A DNA stretch of 64,000 nt from Burkholderiaceae bacterium (lineage in GTDB: Bacteria; Pseudomonadota; Gammaproteobacteria; Burkholderiales; Burkholderiaceae_D), in assembly GCA_030157545.1 (NCBI GenBank), contig JAOAUN010000025.1:146880-210879 (forward strand). Reading direction: 5' to 3'. The notes beneath the pieces are model-generated. The model searched no databases. It was not told the origin of the DNA and was given only the letters and a program-made list of their open reading frames with translations. Position numbers and translations under genes: made by a program. Below, piece after piece: positions 45,179 through 55,184 of the stretch (its first letter is position 1; every line of letters begins with the position of its first letter).

Positions 45179-48100
45179 CTACACAGGTCGCTTGACCCTG
45201 AACCAGGCCGCATACAGTGCCGGCAGGAACAGCAATGTCAGGGCGGTCGCGACAATCAGTCCGCCCATGATGGCCACTGCCATCGGCCCCCAGAACACCG
45301 AGCGCGACAGTGGAATCATCGCCAGCACTGCGGTGGCCGCCGTCAAAATAATCGGCCTGAAGCGCCGCACTGCCGAGCCTACAATGGCGTCCCATGCCGG
45401 CATGCCCTCGCTGATATCTTGCTCAATCTGGTCAACCAGAATCACCGAATTACGAATGATCATGCCAAACAAGGCGATCACGCCGAGCTGTGCGACGAAG
45501 CCGAAAGGTCGCTGCAGGATCAACAGCGCCAGCGCCGCACCAGCCACACCGAGCGGGCCGGTCAGGAACACCAGCACCGAGCGCGAGAAACTATGCAGCT
45601 GCAGCATTAGCAAGGTGAACACAATGAATATCACCAGTGGCACATTGGCCGCGATGGAATCCTGGGCCTTGCCGCTATCGGCTGCCGCACCGGCCAGATT
45701 GATGTGATAACCCGGCGGCAGTTGCGCGCGCAATGCATTGAGCTGCGGATTGATCTGACCCGAGACCGTCGGACCTTGTATGCCATCGACTACATCCGAC
45801 TGCACGGTAATGGCCCATTCGCGCCCTTCACGCCAAACCACGCCCGGCTCCCACACAAAGCGCGGGGTGGCCAGTTGCGACAGCGGCACCGCCCGCCCAC
45901 CCGCAGTAGGAATGCTGGCATTGTTCAAGGCAGTGATACTGGCGCGCTCGTCAACCGGCTGTCGCATCACTATATCAATGAGCTTGTCCCCATCGCGGAA
46001 CTGACCGATCGTCGAGCCAGTCAGTATCGTGTTCGCCGCCCGCATGACAGTCTGGGAATTGACGCCGATTGCACGAAGTTTGTCCTGATCCAGATCGATG
46101 CGCAGCACCTTGACCGATTCATTCCAGTTATCGTTGACGCCAATCGCATTCGGATTGGCGCGCATGATTTCTTTGACCTGATCCGCAATCACGCGCACTT
46201 TCGCTACTTCAGTGCCAGTGACGCGGAACTGAACCGGATAAGGCACCGGCGGGCCGTTCGGCAGCAGCTTGACGCGGCCGCGTACTTCCGGGAAATCAGT
46301 CTTGAAGGCTGCAATAATTTTCAGTCGCAGTGCTTCACGCGCCTTCGAATCTTTTGGCAGCACGACCACTTGCGAAACATTCGTCTGCGGGAAAATCTGG
46401 TCCAGCGGCAAATAGAAGCGCGGGCTGCCGGTGCCGACATAACTCGTCACGCTTTCGACGCCCTGCTGCTGCATGATGAAATTTTCAAATTTTTTGGCTT
46501 GCGCCTCGGTCGCCTTGTACGCAGTGCCTTCCGGCAGCCACAGCTCGACCATCAGTTCGAGGCGACTAGAATCCGGAAAGAACTGCTGCTCGATGAATTT
46601 GAAACCGAACACGCCGAGGAAGAAGCCGGCCAGCGTCAGCGCGATGGTAGTTTTGCGCCAGTCCACGCACCAGTTCACGACACGACGCAATCGCGTGTAG
46701 AACGGCGTATCGAACAATTCATGATGGCCATCGGCATTCGTGGCCGGCCTGACCTTCAGCAGCACGTAACCGATGTAGGGCGTGAACAGCACGGCAAACA
46801 CCCATGAAATGACCAATGCCAACGCATTCACCGAGAACATGGAAAAGGTGTATTCGCCGGCCGCTGATTTCGCAAAACCGATAGGCAGAAAACCGGCTGC
46901 GGTAATGAGTGTACCGGTCAGCATCGGCATAGCGGTGGACGTATAAGCGAAGGTCGCCGCATCAAAGCGCGACAAGCCCTCCTCCATTTTCCGCACCATC
47001 ATTTCAACCGCAATGATGGCGTCGTCGACTAGCAGGCCCAGTGCAATGATCAGCGCGCCAAGCGAGATCTTGTGCAAATCAATGCCAAGAATCCACATGC
47101 CCATAAAAGTCGCCGCCAGAACCAGTGGAATCGTCAGCGCCACCACCAGACCGGGGCGCGCATCAATGCGGAAAGGCTTGGTGTGCAATCCGAGCGACAG
47201 GAAACTGACCGCCAGCACGATCAACACCGCTTCCGTCAGCACCTTGAGGAATTCATTGACTGAGGTGCTGACAGCTTTCGGCTGGTCAGCCACGCGCTGC
47301 AACTCAATACCGACTGGCAGCTTGGCACGAATCTCTTTTGATGCCGCTTCCAGACTGTGGCCGAGCGCGATGATGTCGCCGCCCTTCTCCATCGACACCC
47401 CAAGGCCTATGACTTCCTTGCCGTTGTAGCGCATCTTGTCGCGCGGCGGATCAATATAAGCGCGGGTCACGTTCGCAAAGTCGCCCAGCCGGAAGCTGTT
47501 GCCATTGGCGCGCAAAGGCATATTCTCGAAATCCTTGACGGACTTCATCGCGCCGGAGACGCGAACTTGCAAATTGTCCGAAGGCGTCACCAGCACGCCG
47601 CTGCCTTCTATCGCATTTTGTTCATTGATCTGCGCGATGATGCTTTCAAAAGGAATGCCCAGCTGCGCAAATTTGCGTGTTGAAAATTCAATGAAGATTT
47701 TTTCATCCTGCACGCCATACAGCTCGACCTTCGAAACTGATTTGACGGCCAGCAGTTGCTGGCGCACGAAGTCGGCATAATCTTTGACTTCGGCATACGT
47801 GAAGCCATCCGCGGCAATTGCGAAGATGGAACCGAAGGTGTCACCGAATTCATCATTGAACATCGGGCCCTGCACGCCGGCAGGCAGGGTATTGCGGATA
47901 TCGCTGACTTTTTTTCTGACCTGATACCACGCAGACGGCACTTCCTTGGGCGGTGTGGATTCACGCAACTCCAAAATGATCAGCGTCTCGCCCGGCTTGG
48001 AATAGCTGCGTATGGTGTCTATGAAGGGCGTCTCTTGCAGTTTTTTTTCCAGCTTGTCCGTAACCTGCTCGGCCATCTGAACCGCGCTGGCGCCCGGCCA

Positions 48101-48262
48101 GTAGGCACGCACGACCATGGCGCGAAACGCGAATGGCGGATCTTCATCCTGCCCCAGCTTGCTGTAGCCGATGACGCCGCCTAACAGCAGCACCACCATC
48201 AGATAGCGGATAAACGGAATGTGTTCGAGTGCCCAGCGTGACAGATTCAGGCGACCCTTCAT
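45179..48262 (-). CDS. RND efflux transporter permease (AcrB-like, HAE1 type)
   Basis: A 1027-residue inner-membrane pump with the standard layout of two halves, each with a membrane bundle and a large periplasmic loop. The first segment YLMVVLLLGGVIGYSKLGQ, TM4 proton-relay region IALGLLVDDAIIAVEMM (two Asp) near residue 410, and the second bundle ending VILVDQIEQDISEGMPAWDAI follow the AcrB family. The N-terminus is atypical (MKGRLNLSRWALEHIPFIRYL), as in the group of pumps paired with lipoprotein adaptors in betaproteobacteria. It overlaps the adaptor stop by four bases (ATGA). No outer membrane factor is in the window. The substrate is unknown. Confidence 0.95.
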   Translation of the reverse strand: MKGRLNLSRWALEHIPFIRYLMVVLLLGGVIGYSKLGQDEDPPFAFRAMVVRAYWPGASAVQMAEQVTDKLEKKLQETPFIDTIRSYSKPGETLIILELRESTPPKEVPSAWYQVRKKVSDIRNTLPAGVQGPMFNDEFGDTFGSIFAIAADGFTYAEVKDYADFVRQQLLAVKSVSKVELYGVQDEKIFIEFSTRKFAQLGIPFESIIAQINEQNAIEGSGVLVTPSDNLQVRVSGAMKSVKDFENMPLRANGNSFRLGDFANVTRAYIDPPRDKMRYNGKEVIGLGVSMEKGGDIIALGHSLEAASKEIRAKLPVGIELQRVADQPKAVSTSVNEFLKVLTEAVLIVLAVSFLSLGLHTKPFRIDARPGLVVALTIPLVLAATFMGMWILGIDLHKISLGALIIALGLLVDDAIIAVEMMVRKMEEGLSRFDAATFAYTSTAMPMLTGTLITAAGFLPIGFAKSAAGEYTFSMFSVNALALVISWVFAVLFTPYIGYVLLKVRPATNADGHHELFDTPFYTRLRRVVNWCVDWRKTTIALTLAGFFLGVFGFKFIEQQFFPDSSRLELMVELWLPEGTAYKATEAQAKKFENFIMQQQGVESVTSYVGTGSPRFYLPLDQIFPQTNVSQVVVLPKDSKAREALRLKIIAAFKTDFPEVRGRVKLLPNGPPVPYPVQFRVTGTEVAKVRVIADQVKEIMRANPNAIGVNDNWNESVKVLRIDLDQDKLRAIGVNSQTVMRAANTILTGSTIGQFRDGDKLIDIVMRQPVDERASITALNNASIPTAGGRAVPLSQLATPRFVWEPGVVWREGREWAITVQSDVVDGIQGPTVSGQINPQLNALRAQLPPGYHINLAGAAADSGKAQDSIAANVPLVIFIVFTLLMLQLHSFSRSVLVFLTGPLGVAGAALALLILQRPFGFVAQLGVIALFGMIIRNSVILVDQIEQDISEGMPAWDAIVGSAVRRFRPIILTAATAVLAMIPLSRSVFWGPMAVAIMGGLIVATALTLLFLPALYAAWFRVKRPV

Positions 48263-49389
48263 TTGGCCGCTCCGCTGGCAGCGTTAGCAATTTCAGCACC
48301 GAGAATTTTAACCTTCTGGCCAGGGCGCAGCAGGTTGATGCCAGCAGTGACGACGGTCTGTCCGGGATTCAAGCCGGAGGCGATCAGAATCTCGTTTCCG
48401 GAGGCACCGGCAACCTGCACCGGTGTTAGTTTGACGACGCCATTTTCCACGACCCATACCGAGGTCGCGTTCTTGTCATTCAACAGTGCCGTCAGTGGCA
48501 AGTGAATAACTGCCTGCGGTGACTGGCTGATGAAGCTGACTGTAGCAGTCATGCCAAGCCGGACTTCGTTACCGGCTTTAGGCAAGGAAATCTTCGCCGT
48601 GTAGGTGCGCGTGGCCGGATCGGCCATTGGCGAGACTTCGCGCAAGTGGCCATCAATCAGCTCATCAGGATTAGCCCAGGTACGCACTTTAATATTAGCG
48701 ACCCGACGCAAGGCATCGACCTGATCTTCCGGCATGCTGACCCGGACTTCCTTTTCACCAGTCTGCGCGATGCGCACCACCGGCACGCCGGCTGAAACCA
48801 CTTGGCCAACCTCCGCTTCCAGGGCCGTGACCACGCCACTCACGTCCGCCACCAGTGTCGTGTAACTGCTCTGGTTGGATTGCACCTTCAAACCTGCACT
48901 TGCCTGTTCATGTGAAGCAGCAGCAGCTTTATAAGCGGCCTCTTTCGCATCCAGTAAGGCCTGGCTGACAAAATTCTTTTGGCGCAGTTCGCGGTAGCGG
49001 TCCAGCTCAGCTTTGGCCAGCGCGAGGTTGCTGCCGGCAGCAGTGACCGATGCATTCGCCTGCGCTTGCGCGAGCTGTAAATCTTTAGGGTCGAGCTGCA
49101 TTAACACCTGTCCGCGGCGCACGGTGCTGCCGATTTCGACATGACGCGCCACCACTTTTCCGCCCACGCGAAAGCCCAGACGGGATTCATAGCGTGGCTG
49201 GATCTCGCCTGCTAGTTCAAGTGAGGACTGCGCATTGGCAGAAGCCAAAACCATGACACGCACGGGACGTATATCTTCCGTCTGCTCAATTTTCTTCGAA
49301 CATCCGCTGACTACCGTCCCCAGCGAAACAAGCAAGGTTGCGGTAGCGGTAAAGCGTAAAAGTCGTGAGAACGGCGATGCAGATGTCAT
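48259..49389 (-). CDS. RND efflux periplasmic adaptor lipoprotein
   Basis: A membrane-fusion protein of about 376 residues. The signal peptide has a lipobox VVSGC, so it is anchored to the inner membrane. The lipoyl/hairpin part has SRLGFRVGGKVVARHVEIGSTVRRGQ and the alpha-hairpin AQAQANASVTAAGSNLALAKAELDRY. VRVSMPEDQVDAL and a C-terminal barrel (LNPGQTVVTAGINLLRPGQKV) follow. I place the start at ATG 49389; GTG 49398, with AAAGGA 7 bases upstream, is a good alternative. The frame extends to 49428. It is coupled to the pump gene. Confidence 0.93.
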   Translation of the reverse strand: MTSASPFSRLLRFTATATLLVSLGTVVSGCSKKIEQTEDIRPVRVMVLASANAQSSLELAGEIQPRYESRLGFRVGGKVVARHVEIGSTVRRGQVLMQLDPKDLQLAQAQANASVTAAGSNLALAKAELDRYRELRQKNFVSQALLDAKEAAYKAAAASHEQASAGLKVQSNQSSYTTLVADVSGVVTALEAEVGQVVSAGVPVVRIAQTGEKEVRVSMPEDQVDALRRVANIKVRTWANPDELIDGHLREVSPMADPATRTYTAKISLPKAGNEVRLGMTATVSFISQSPQAVIHLPLTALLNDKNATSVWVVENGVVKLTPVQVAGASGNEILIASGLNPGQTVVTAGINLLRPGQKVKILGAEIANAASGAAK

Positions 49390-49575
49390 GAAATACACTT
49401 TTTTTCCTTTATTATTCGACCAGCCCAATGCGCGAGTTCTGAATCTTGAAAATGAAAATCCGCAGCAGGCCTGGTTTCTGCGCCGATTTTTTACTGACTC
49501 AAAGGTTAGTAATTATAGCCAAAACAAAATGTAATGGTTCCTGCATTTATGGGATGAATGAAATTTAAATAATTG

Positions 49576-50391
49576 ATGCCAAATTCGCATTACGAAAATT
49601 TCCCTGTCGCGTCGCCGTTGTTGCCCCGCCATTTGCGTGCCCCTGTACGGGCAGTTTATGCATTTGCTCGCAGTGCCGACGATCTGGCCGATGAAGGCGA
49701 TACCCCAGATCAGCAGAGACTTGCAGACTTGTTCAGCTATGAGCAGGAACTGGACCGCATCGAGCAACATCAGGTGCCGCAAACTGCACTTTTTCAGAAC
49801 CTCGCGCCAGTCATTGATGACCACGCACTCTCCATTAATGACCTGCGTAACTTGATAAGCGCATTTCAACAGGACGTGGTGCAGAGGCGTTACCCCAGCT
49901 TAGCCGTGCTGCTTGACTATTGCAGCCGATCGGCCAATCCGGTGGGCCGCATCATGCTGCAGCTTTTTAATGTGAACAACCCGCAGAACCGTCAGCAATC
50001 GGATGCAATCTGCACTGCGCTGCAATTGATTAATTTCTGGCAGGACGTGGCGATAGACTGGCAAAAAACACGCGTCTATCTGCCGCAGGACGAAATGCAG
50101 CAATGGGGCGTAACTGAAGAACAGATCGCGGCTGCCATGGTCGATGAAAACTGGCGTGGGTTGATGCGCATGCAAGTCGAACGCGCACGAAGTCTGATGC
50201 TCTCTGGCGCTCCGCTCGCGCGCCGTATGCCGGGCCGCTTTGGCTGGGAACTCAGGCTGATTGTGTTGGGCGGCCTGCGCATACTTGAGAAAATAGAGGC
50301 CGTCGACTACGATGTGTTTCGCCGGCGACCACAGCTAAATAAGGCTGACTGGCTGATCCTGTTGTGGCGCGCGCTGCGCTTTGTCGGATAG
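49576..50391 (+). CDS. hpnC: Squalene synthase HpnC (presqualene to hydroxysqualene step)
   Basis: A 271-residue isoprenoid synthase. Aspartate-rich regions SADDLADEGD near residue 35 and INFWQDVAIDWQKTR near 150 match the two DxxxD-type motifs of the squalene/phytoene synthase fold. In the HpnCDE pathway HpnC converts presqualene diphosphate to hydroxysqualene. Start ATG 49576 gives MPNSHYENFPVAS, the usual opening; TTG 49573 is one codon upstream. hpnD follows 26 bases later. Confidence 0.93.
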   Translation: MPNSHYENFPVASPLLPRHLRAPVRAVYAFARSADDLADEGDTPDQQRLADLFSYEQELDRIEQHQVPQTALFQNLAPVIDDHALSINDLRNLISAFQQDVVQRRYPSLAVLLDYCSRSANPVGRIMLQLFNVNNPQNRQQSDAICTALQLINFWQDVAIDWQKTRVYLPQDEMQQWGVTEEQIAAAMVDENWRGLMRMQVERARSLMLSGAPLARRMPGRFGWELRLIVLGGLRILEKIEAVDYDVFRRRPQLNKADWLILLWRALRFVG

Positions 50392-50417
50392 CATAGCGGT
50401 ATTCAACGATAGCTCAT

Positions 50418-51251
50418 ATGTCCCCAGAAGACTACTGCCAACAAAAAGCTGCACAAAGCGGCTCCAGCTTTTACTACAGCTTCCTGTTTCTGCCGCCGCA
50501 GCGCCGACAGGCCATCACAGCCCTCTATGCATTCTGCCGCGAGGTCGATGATGTCGTCGACGAATGCTCGGACTCAACACTGGCGCGCACCAAGCTGGTC
50601 TGGTGGCGCAAGGAAGTTCAGCACATGCTGGCCGGCGCCGCTACCCATCCGGTGACACTGGCACTGACACCGCATCTGCAAGCGTTCAACATCAAGGGCG
50701 AGCATTTACAAGCTGTCATAGACGGCATGGAGATGGATCTCGATCAGACCCGCTATCTGGATTTTCCGGCGCTGCAGCGTTATTGCTGGCATGTTGCCAG
50801 CGTCGTCGGCATCATGTCGGCCAGTATTTTCGGCTGCACCAATCCGCGCACGCTGGAATATGCAGAAAAACTGGGTATGGCTTTTCAGCTGACTAATATC
50901 ATTCGCGATGTAGGCGAAGACGCACGTCGCGGCCGCATCTACCTGCCAGTCAATGAACTGCAGGCGCATAGCGTGCCGGCTTCCGACCTGCTCAATGCGC
51001 GGCATAGCGAACGCTTCGAAGCACTAATGCGTTTTCAGGTACAGCGTGCGCAAACATATTACGACGAGGCGTTCGCGCTGCTGCCGCCGGAAGACCGGCG
51101 CGCGCAACGACCCGGACTCATCATGGCAGCGATTTACCGCACGCTGCTGACTGAAATCGAGCGCGATGGCTTCCATGTGCTCGAACATAAAATTTCCCTC
51201 ACGCCGATACGCAAGCTGTGGCTGGCCTGGAAGACCTGGGTCAGGAATTGA
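50418..51251 (+). CDS. hpnD: Presqualene diphosphate synthase HpnD
   Basis: The 277-residue enzyme condenses two farnesyl diphosphates to presqualene diphosphate. It begins MSPEDYCQQKAAQSGSSFYY (family start), has YAFCREVDDVVDECSD near residue 37 and TNIIRDVGEDARRGRIYLP near residue 157 (both Asp-rich motifs), and ends with the standard LTPIRKLWLAWKTW. It overlaps the hpnE start (TTGA), showing tight coupling. Confidence 0.95.
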   Translation: MSPEDYCQQKAAQSGSSFYYSFLFLPPQRRQAITALYAFCREVDDVVDECSDSTLARTKLVWWRKEVQHMLAGAATHPVTLALTPHLQAFNIKGEHLQAVIDGMEMDLDQTRYLDFPALQRYCWHVASVVGIMSASIFGCTNPRTLEYAEKLGMAFQLTNIIRDVGEDARRGRIYLPVNELQAHSVPASDLLNARHSERFEALMRFQVQRAQTYYDEAFALLPPEDRRAQRPGLIMAAIYRTLLTEIERDGFHVLEHKISLTPIRKLWLAWKTWVRN

Positions 51252-52552
51252 AAACGGTCGCCGTCATCGGCGCTGGCTGGGCTGGTTGTGCAGCTGCGGT
51301 TGAATTGGCCAAAAAAAATCATAGCGTCACCTTGTTCGAAGCAGCAAGGGTCGCCGGTGGACGCGCACGGCGTGTTATTCAAAACGGACTGACGCTCGAC
51401 AACGGCCAGCATATTTTGCTTGGCGCCTATCGCGACACGCTGCGCATGATGCGCGAGGTCGGTCTCGATCCTGCAGAAACACTGTTGCGCTTGCCATTGC
51501 AAATGCGCTACCCGCCTGCGAGCAAGGGCATGGACTTCATCGCGCCCCGGCTGCCCGCGCCACTGCATATGGCATGGGCGCTGCTGCACGCTCGCGGACT
51601 GGCGACAGCCGACAAGCTCGCGCTGGCACGCTTCTCGAGCGCGGCGCGCTGGATGGACTGGCGGCTTGACACTGATTGCAGCGTCAGCGAATTGCTTGTT
51701 CGCTTCGACCAGACAGAACGCTTGATTCAACTGATGTGGCGCCCGCTTTGCATTGCTGCACTGAATACGCCGCCGGATCGTGCTTCCGCCAAGGTTTTCC
51801 TGAATGTACTGCGCGACAGCCTGGGTGCGAGCCGTGTTGCATCCGACATGCTGCTTCCCAAAAAGGATTTATCAGCGCTGTTTCCGGATGCCGCTATTCG
51901 CTACGTTCAACAACGTGGTGGCAAGGTGCGGCTTGGCCTGCATGTGCGTGAGATTGTGTATGAAGAGGCGCATTGGCTCGTCGACGGCGCACGCTTTGAC
52001 AATGTCATTGTCGCCACGCCATCCCGGGTTGCCGCTGATTTGCTGGCTGCGCATGATCCTGCCTTCGCTGCACTAGCGTTTGAGCATGAGCCGATCACGA
52101 CTTGCTATCTGCAATATCCGTCTGCAGTAAAACTTGCCATCCCGTTTTATGCCTTGCGCGATGATGCAAAGTCAGGACACTGGGGCCAGTTTGTATTCGA
52201 TCGCGGCCAGCTCGATGCAGAGCAGGCAGGCTTGCTGGCTGTCGTGGTGAGTGCATCTAACGAGGCCAGTGCGCTTGACCAAGCTGAACTGGCTGCGGCG
52301 ATCAGTTTGCAACTGGCGGAGGTTCTGGAGCGTCCTGAATTACGTGAGCCTTTGTGGAGCAAAGTGATTACGGAAAAACGGGCGACGTTTGCTTGTACGC
52401 CTGCTTTGACGCGGCCGTCTAATCAGACTGCGCTAGCCGGGTTGTGGCTGGCGGGGGATTACACGCAAGGGGATTATCCGGCGACGATTGAAGGCGCGGT
52501 GCGTAGTGGTTTGCGAGCTGCTTATTTGTGCTGTAAAGAAGCCGGGATCTAG
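51248..52552 (+). CDS. hpnE: Hydroxysqualene dehydroxylase HpnE
   Basis: A 434-residue FAD amine-oxidase-fold enzyme that reduces hydroxysqualene to squalene. The FAD motif VAVIGAGWAGCAAAVELA lies right at the N-terminus; DNGQHILLGAYRDTLRMM and the C-terminal LAGDYTQGDYPATIEGAVRSG are family blocks. I choose TTG 51248, which overlaps the hpnD stop as TTGA and places the FAD motif at residue 3-4; the frame is open to GTG 51218. The last codons and stop lie in a sequence matching the intergenic repeat at 2547-2570. No squalene-hopene cyclase is in the window. Confidence 0.92.
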   Translation: MKTVAVIGAGWAGCAAAVELAKKNHSVTLFEAARVAGGRARRVIQNGLTLDNGQHILLGAYRDTLRMMREVGLDPAETLLRLPLQMRYPPASKGMDFIAPRLPAPLHMAWALLHARGLATADKLALARFSSAARWMDWRLDTDCSVSELLVRFDQTERLIQLMWRPLCIAALNTPPDRASAKVFLNVLRDSLGASRVASDMLLPKKDLSALFPDAAIRYVQQRGGKVRLGLHVREIVYEEAHWLVDGARFDNVIVATPSRVAADLLAAHDPAFAALAFEHEPITTCYLQYPSAVKLAIPFYALRDDAKSGHWGQFVFDRGQLDAEQAGLLAVVVSASNEASALDQAELAAAISLQLAEVLERPELREPLWSKVITEKRATFACTPALTRPSNQTALAGLWLAGDYTQGDYPATIEGAVRSGLRAAYLCCKEAGI

Positions 52553-52562
52553 CGTCTTAGTG
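52539..52562. repeat. Partial copy of the palindromic repeat, overlapping the hpnE stop
   Basis: AAGCCGGGATCTAGCGTCTT matches AAGCCGGGATCCAGTGTCTT at 2547 with two changes in 20 bases. The hpnE stop TAG lies inside it. The left half of the palindrome is not present, so this is a half unit. Confidence 0.55.
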
Positions 52563-52578
52563 TTTGCTCACCGTGCAC

Positions 52579-53946
52579 TTACAACTCCCGCACCTTGTTC
52601 ATAGCCTCGTCGATCCGCTCGACCGCAATCACCTGCAAGCCTTCAATCTTCTGCTTGGGCATATTCGCCTTGGGTACCATGGCAATCGAAAATCCCAGCT
52701 TTGCAGCTTCTTTCAAACGTTCTTGCCCGCGCGGCGCAGGACGAATTTCACCGGCCAGACCAACTTCCCCAAAGGCGACCAGCCCACGAGGCAAAGGCTT
52801 GCTGCGCATCGATGAATGAATCGCGAGCAGCACCGGCAAGTCGGCAGCCGGCTCGGTAATTTTGACGCCACCGACTGCATTGATGAACACATCCTGATCG
52901 AAAGCGGCAACGCCCGCATGCCGGTGCAGCACGGCCAGCAGCATCGCGAGCCGGTTCTGTTCCAGGCCGACTGACAAACGACGCGCATTCGGTACATGCG
53001 ACGCATCGACCAGCGCCTGAATTTCTACCAGCAATGGACGATTGCCTTCCTGCGTCACCATCACGCAGGAGCCCGGCACTTGCGTATCGTGCTGCGATAA
53101 AAAAAGCGCGGACGGATTCGACACGCCCTTCAGTCCTTTTTCCGTCATCGCGAACACGCCCAGTTCATTGACAGCGCCAAAACGGTTCTTGAAGGCCCGC
53201 ACCAGCCGGAAGCTCGAATGGGTATCGCCTTCGAAGTACAGCACCGTGTCAACGATATGTTCAAGCACACGCGGTCCGGCCAATGCGCCCTCTTTGGTCA
53301 CATGGCCGACCATGATGATGGTCACGCCGGACAGTTTCGCAAAGCGTGTCAATTGCGCTGCGCACTCGCGTACTTGTGCGACTGAGCCCGGCGCCGATGT
53401 CAGCGCATCAGAGTAGACCGTCTGTATGGAATCAATAACAGCAACCTGCGGCTTCAGATCAGCCAGTGTGCCCAGAATTTTTTCAAGCTGTATTTCTGCC
53501 TGCAACTGCAATCCGGCTGCATCGACAGCCAGCCTTCGTGCGCGCAACGCAATCTGTGCGCCGGATTCTTCACCGCTGACATATAAAACTTTTTTAATCT
53601 TCGATAAATTAGCCAGCGCCTGCAGCAGCAAGGTGGATTTGCCGATGCCGGGGTCACCACCAATCAGGACTACGCCACCGGCCACCAGACCACCGCCCAG
53701 CACGCGATCGAACTCATCGATACCAGTGCCAAAGCGCGGCACATCGATGGCATCGATATCGGCAAGGCTCATCACCGGCGAGCCTTGCGCGATGCCTTGC
53801 GGTTGTGTCGAATAACGATTGCCGCCAGTCTCGACGATGGTTTCGACTAGCGTGTTCCAGCTATTGCAGGCAGGGCACTGGCCCGCCCATTTATTGCTGA
53901 TGCCACCGCATTCGGTACAGGTGTAATTGGTCTTTGCTTTAGCCAT
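52579..53946 (-). CDS. radA: DNA repair protein RadA
   Basis: A 455-residue RecA-like ATPase that helps branch migration in recombination. The N-terminal zinc finger has four cysteines (YTCTECGGIS, GQCPACNSW). Walker A GDPGIGKSTLLLQAL lies near residue 97, the RadA-specific KNRFG in RAFKNRFGAVNELG near 250, and a C-terminal Lon-protease-like domain (PADLPVLLAIHSSM, AFGEVGLAGEIRP). Length is standard. It lies 17 bases after alr on the same strand and converges on hpnE. Confidence 0.97.
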   Translation of the reverse strand: MAKAKTNYTCTECGGISNKWAGQCPACNSWNTLVETIVETGGNRYSTQPQGIAQGSPVMSLADIDAIDVPRFGTGIDEFDRVLGGGLVAGGVVLIGGDPGIGKSTLLLQALANLSKIKKVLYVSGEESGAQIALRARRLAVDAAGLQLQAEIQLEKILGTLADLKPQVAVIDSIQTVYSDALTSAPGSVAQVRECAAQLTRFAKLSGVTIIMVGHVTKEGALAGPRVLEHIVDTVLYFEGDTHSSFRLVRAFKNRFGAVNELGVFAMTEKGLKGVSNPSALFLSQHDTQVPGSCVMVTQEGNRPLLVEIQALVDASHVPNARRLSVGLEQNRLAMLLAVLHRHAGVAAFDQDVFINAVGGVKITEPAADLPVLLAIHSSMRSKPLPRGLVAFGEVGLAGEIRPAPRGQERLKEAAKLGFSIAMVPKANMPKQKIEGLQVIAVERIDEAMNKVREL

Positions 53947-53962
53947 AGTCTTAGTTGTGCGC

Positions 53963-55045
53963 TTAGCCTGCTGTGCGTGTTACGCGTGGTACGCGCGGTG
54001 TTATCGCACACATTAATTCATAGCCGATGGTGCCGGCCGCTGCCGCCACTTCTTCAATCGGCAGCCCCGTCCCCCACAGGATGACCTTGCTACCTACATC
54101 GGCCTGTGGCACGGGCGTGAGGTCGACCGTAATCATGTCCATCGACACACGGCCGATCACGCGTGTGCGAACGCCGTCGACCAATATCGGTGTACCCGTA
54201 GGCGCATGCCGCGGGTAGCCATCGGCATAGCCGCAGGCAACCACCCCCACCCGCATGGAATTACCGGCAATGAACTGACTGCCATAACCGACCGCATCAC
54301 CTGCTTGAATAAGCTGGATCGCAATCAAGGCGCTTTGCAGTGTCATTGCCGGTTGCAAGTCAAAGCTGGCTGCGCTTCCGCCGCCGGGTGACCCGCCATA
54401 CAGCATGACGCCGGGTCTTATCCAGTCGGCAGTCAATTCCTTATGCAACAAGGTGGCGGCGGAATTGGCGAGGCTGAGGACGCCCTGCAGACCTGCAGTG
54501 GCTTCCCTGAAACGCGCCAGTTGGGCCGCAACGCTTACGACGGGCTCCTGCTCTTCCGCATTCGCAAAATGCGTCATGAAAGCAATCGTGGCGACGGCCG
54601 GCATAGTTTGCAGACGTTGATAGATGGCAGGCACCTGATCCGGCGCAAACCCGAGCCGGTTCATGCCAGTGTTAATTTTCAGATGTACATTGAATGGCGC
54701 GTGCACGATGGCTTTGGCCAGCATCGCGATCTGCTGCTCGTTATGGACCACCAATTCCAGACGGTATTGATCGGCAATGGCTATATCGGCCGCCTCGAAC
54801 AGTCCTTCCAGCAGCATAATGGGTTTGTGCCAGCCCCATTCACGCAAACGCACGGCGGCATCAAGCTCTATCAGCGATAGTCCATCTGCGTTGGCAAAAC
54901 CTTGCATGCCAAATTCAAGTCCATGGCCATATGCATTCGCCTTGACCACTGCCCAGGTTTTTGCCTGCGGCATGGCGGCATGGGCAAGAGCAAGATTGGA
55001 TTGCAGTGCGGCGAGATCAATAATGGCGGCAAGCGGTCTGGGCAT
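53963..55045 (-). CDS. alr: Alanine racemase
   Basis: A 360-residue PLP enzyme that makes D-alanine for peptidoglycan. PLP lysine is in WAVVKANAYGHGLE near residue 32. LKINTGMNRLGF, the catalytic tyrosine region AVGYGSQF near residue 255 and RVSMDMITVDLT are all present. Start at ATG 55045 (PRPLAAIIDL follows); GTG 55060 is an alternative. It is close to radA, a known arrangement in Burkholderiales. lplT is divergent. Confidence 0.96.
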   Translation of the reverse strand: MPRPLAAIIDLAALQSNLALAHAAMPQAKTWAVVKANAYGHGLEFGMQGFANADGLSLIELDAAVRLREWGWHKPIMLLEGLFEAADIAIADQYRLELVVHNEQQIAMLAKAIVHAPFNVHLKINTGMNRLGFAPDQVPAIYQRLQTMPAVATIAFMTHFANAEEQEPVVSVAAQLARFREATAGLQGVLSLANSAATLLHKELTADWIRPGVMLYGGSPGGGSAASFDLQPAMTLQSALIAIQLIQAGDAVGYGSQFIAGNSMRVGVVACGYADGYPRHAPTGTPILVDGVRTRVIGRVSMDMITVDLTPVPQADVGSKVILWGTGLPIEEVAAAAGTIGYELMCAITPRVPRVTRTAG

Positions 55046-55184
55046 CGAGTCGGAAAGCACTATTCAAGGTTTTTCAATAATGCTCATTTTACCGGAGCGT
55101 TGCAGCGCGGTCGCAGCTGTTTCGACGTCACAGCCGGATTTCATGGTATAAAGCTATCCGCTTCTGCTTTAGCATTGCTCATAC

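Noticed and set aside
45704..46807. A 367-codon frame antisense to the RND pump
   Set aside because: Rich in Arg/His/Gln as expected for a reversed GC-rich gene; the pump gene is clear.
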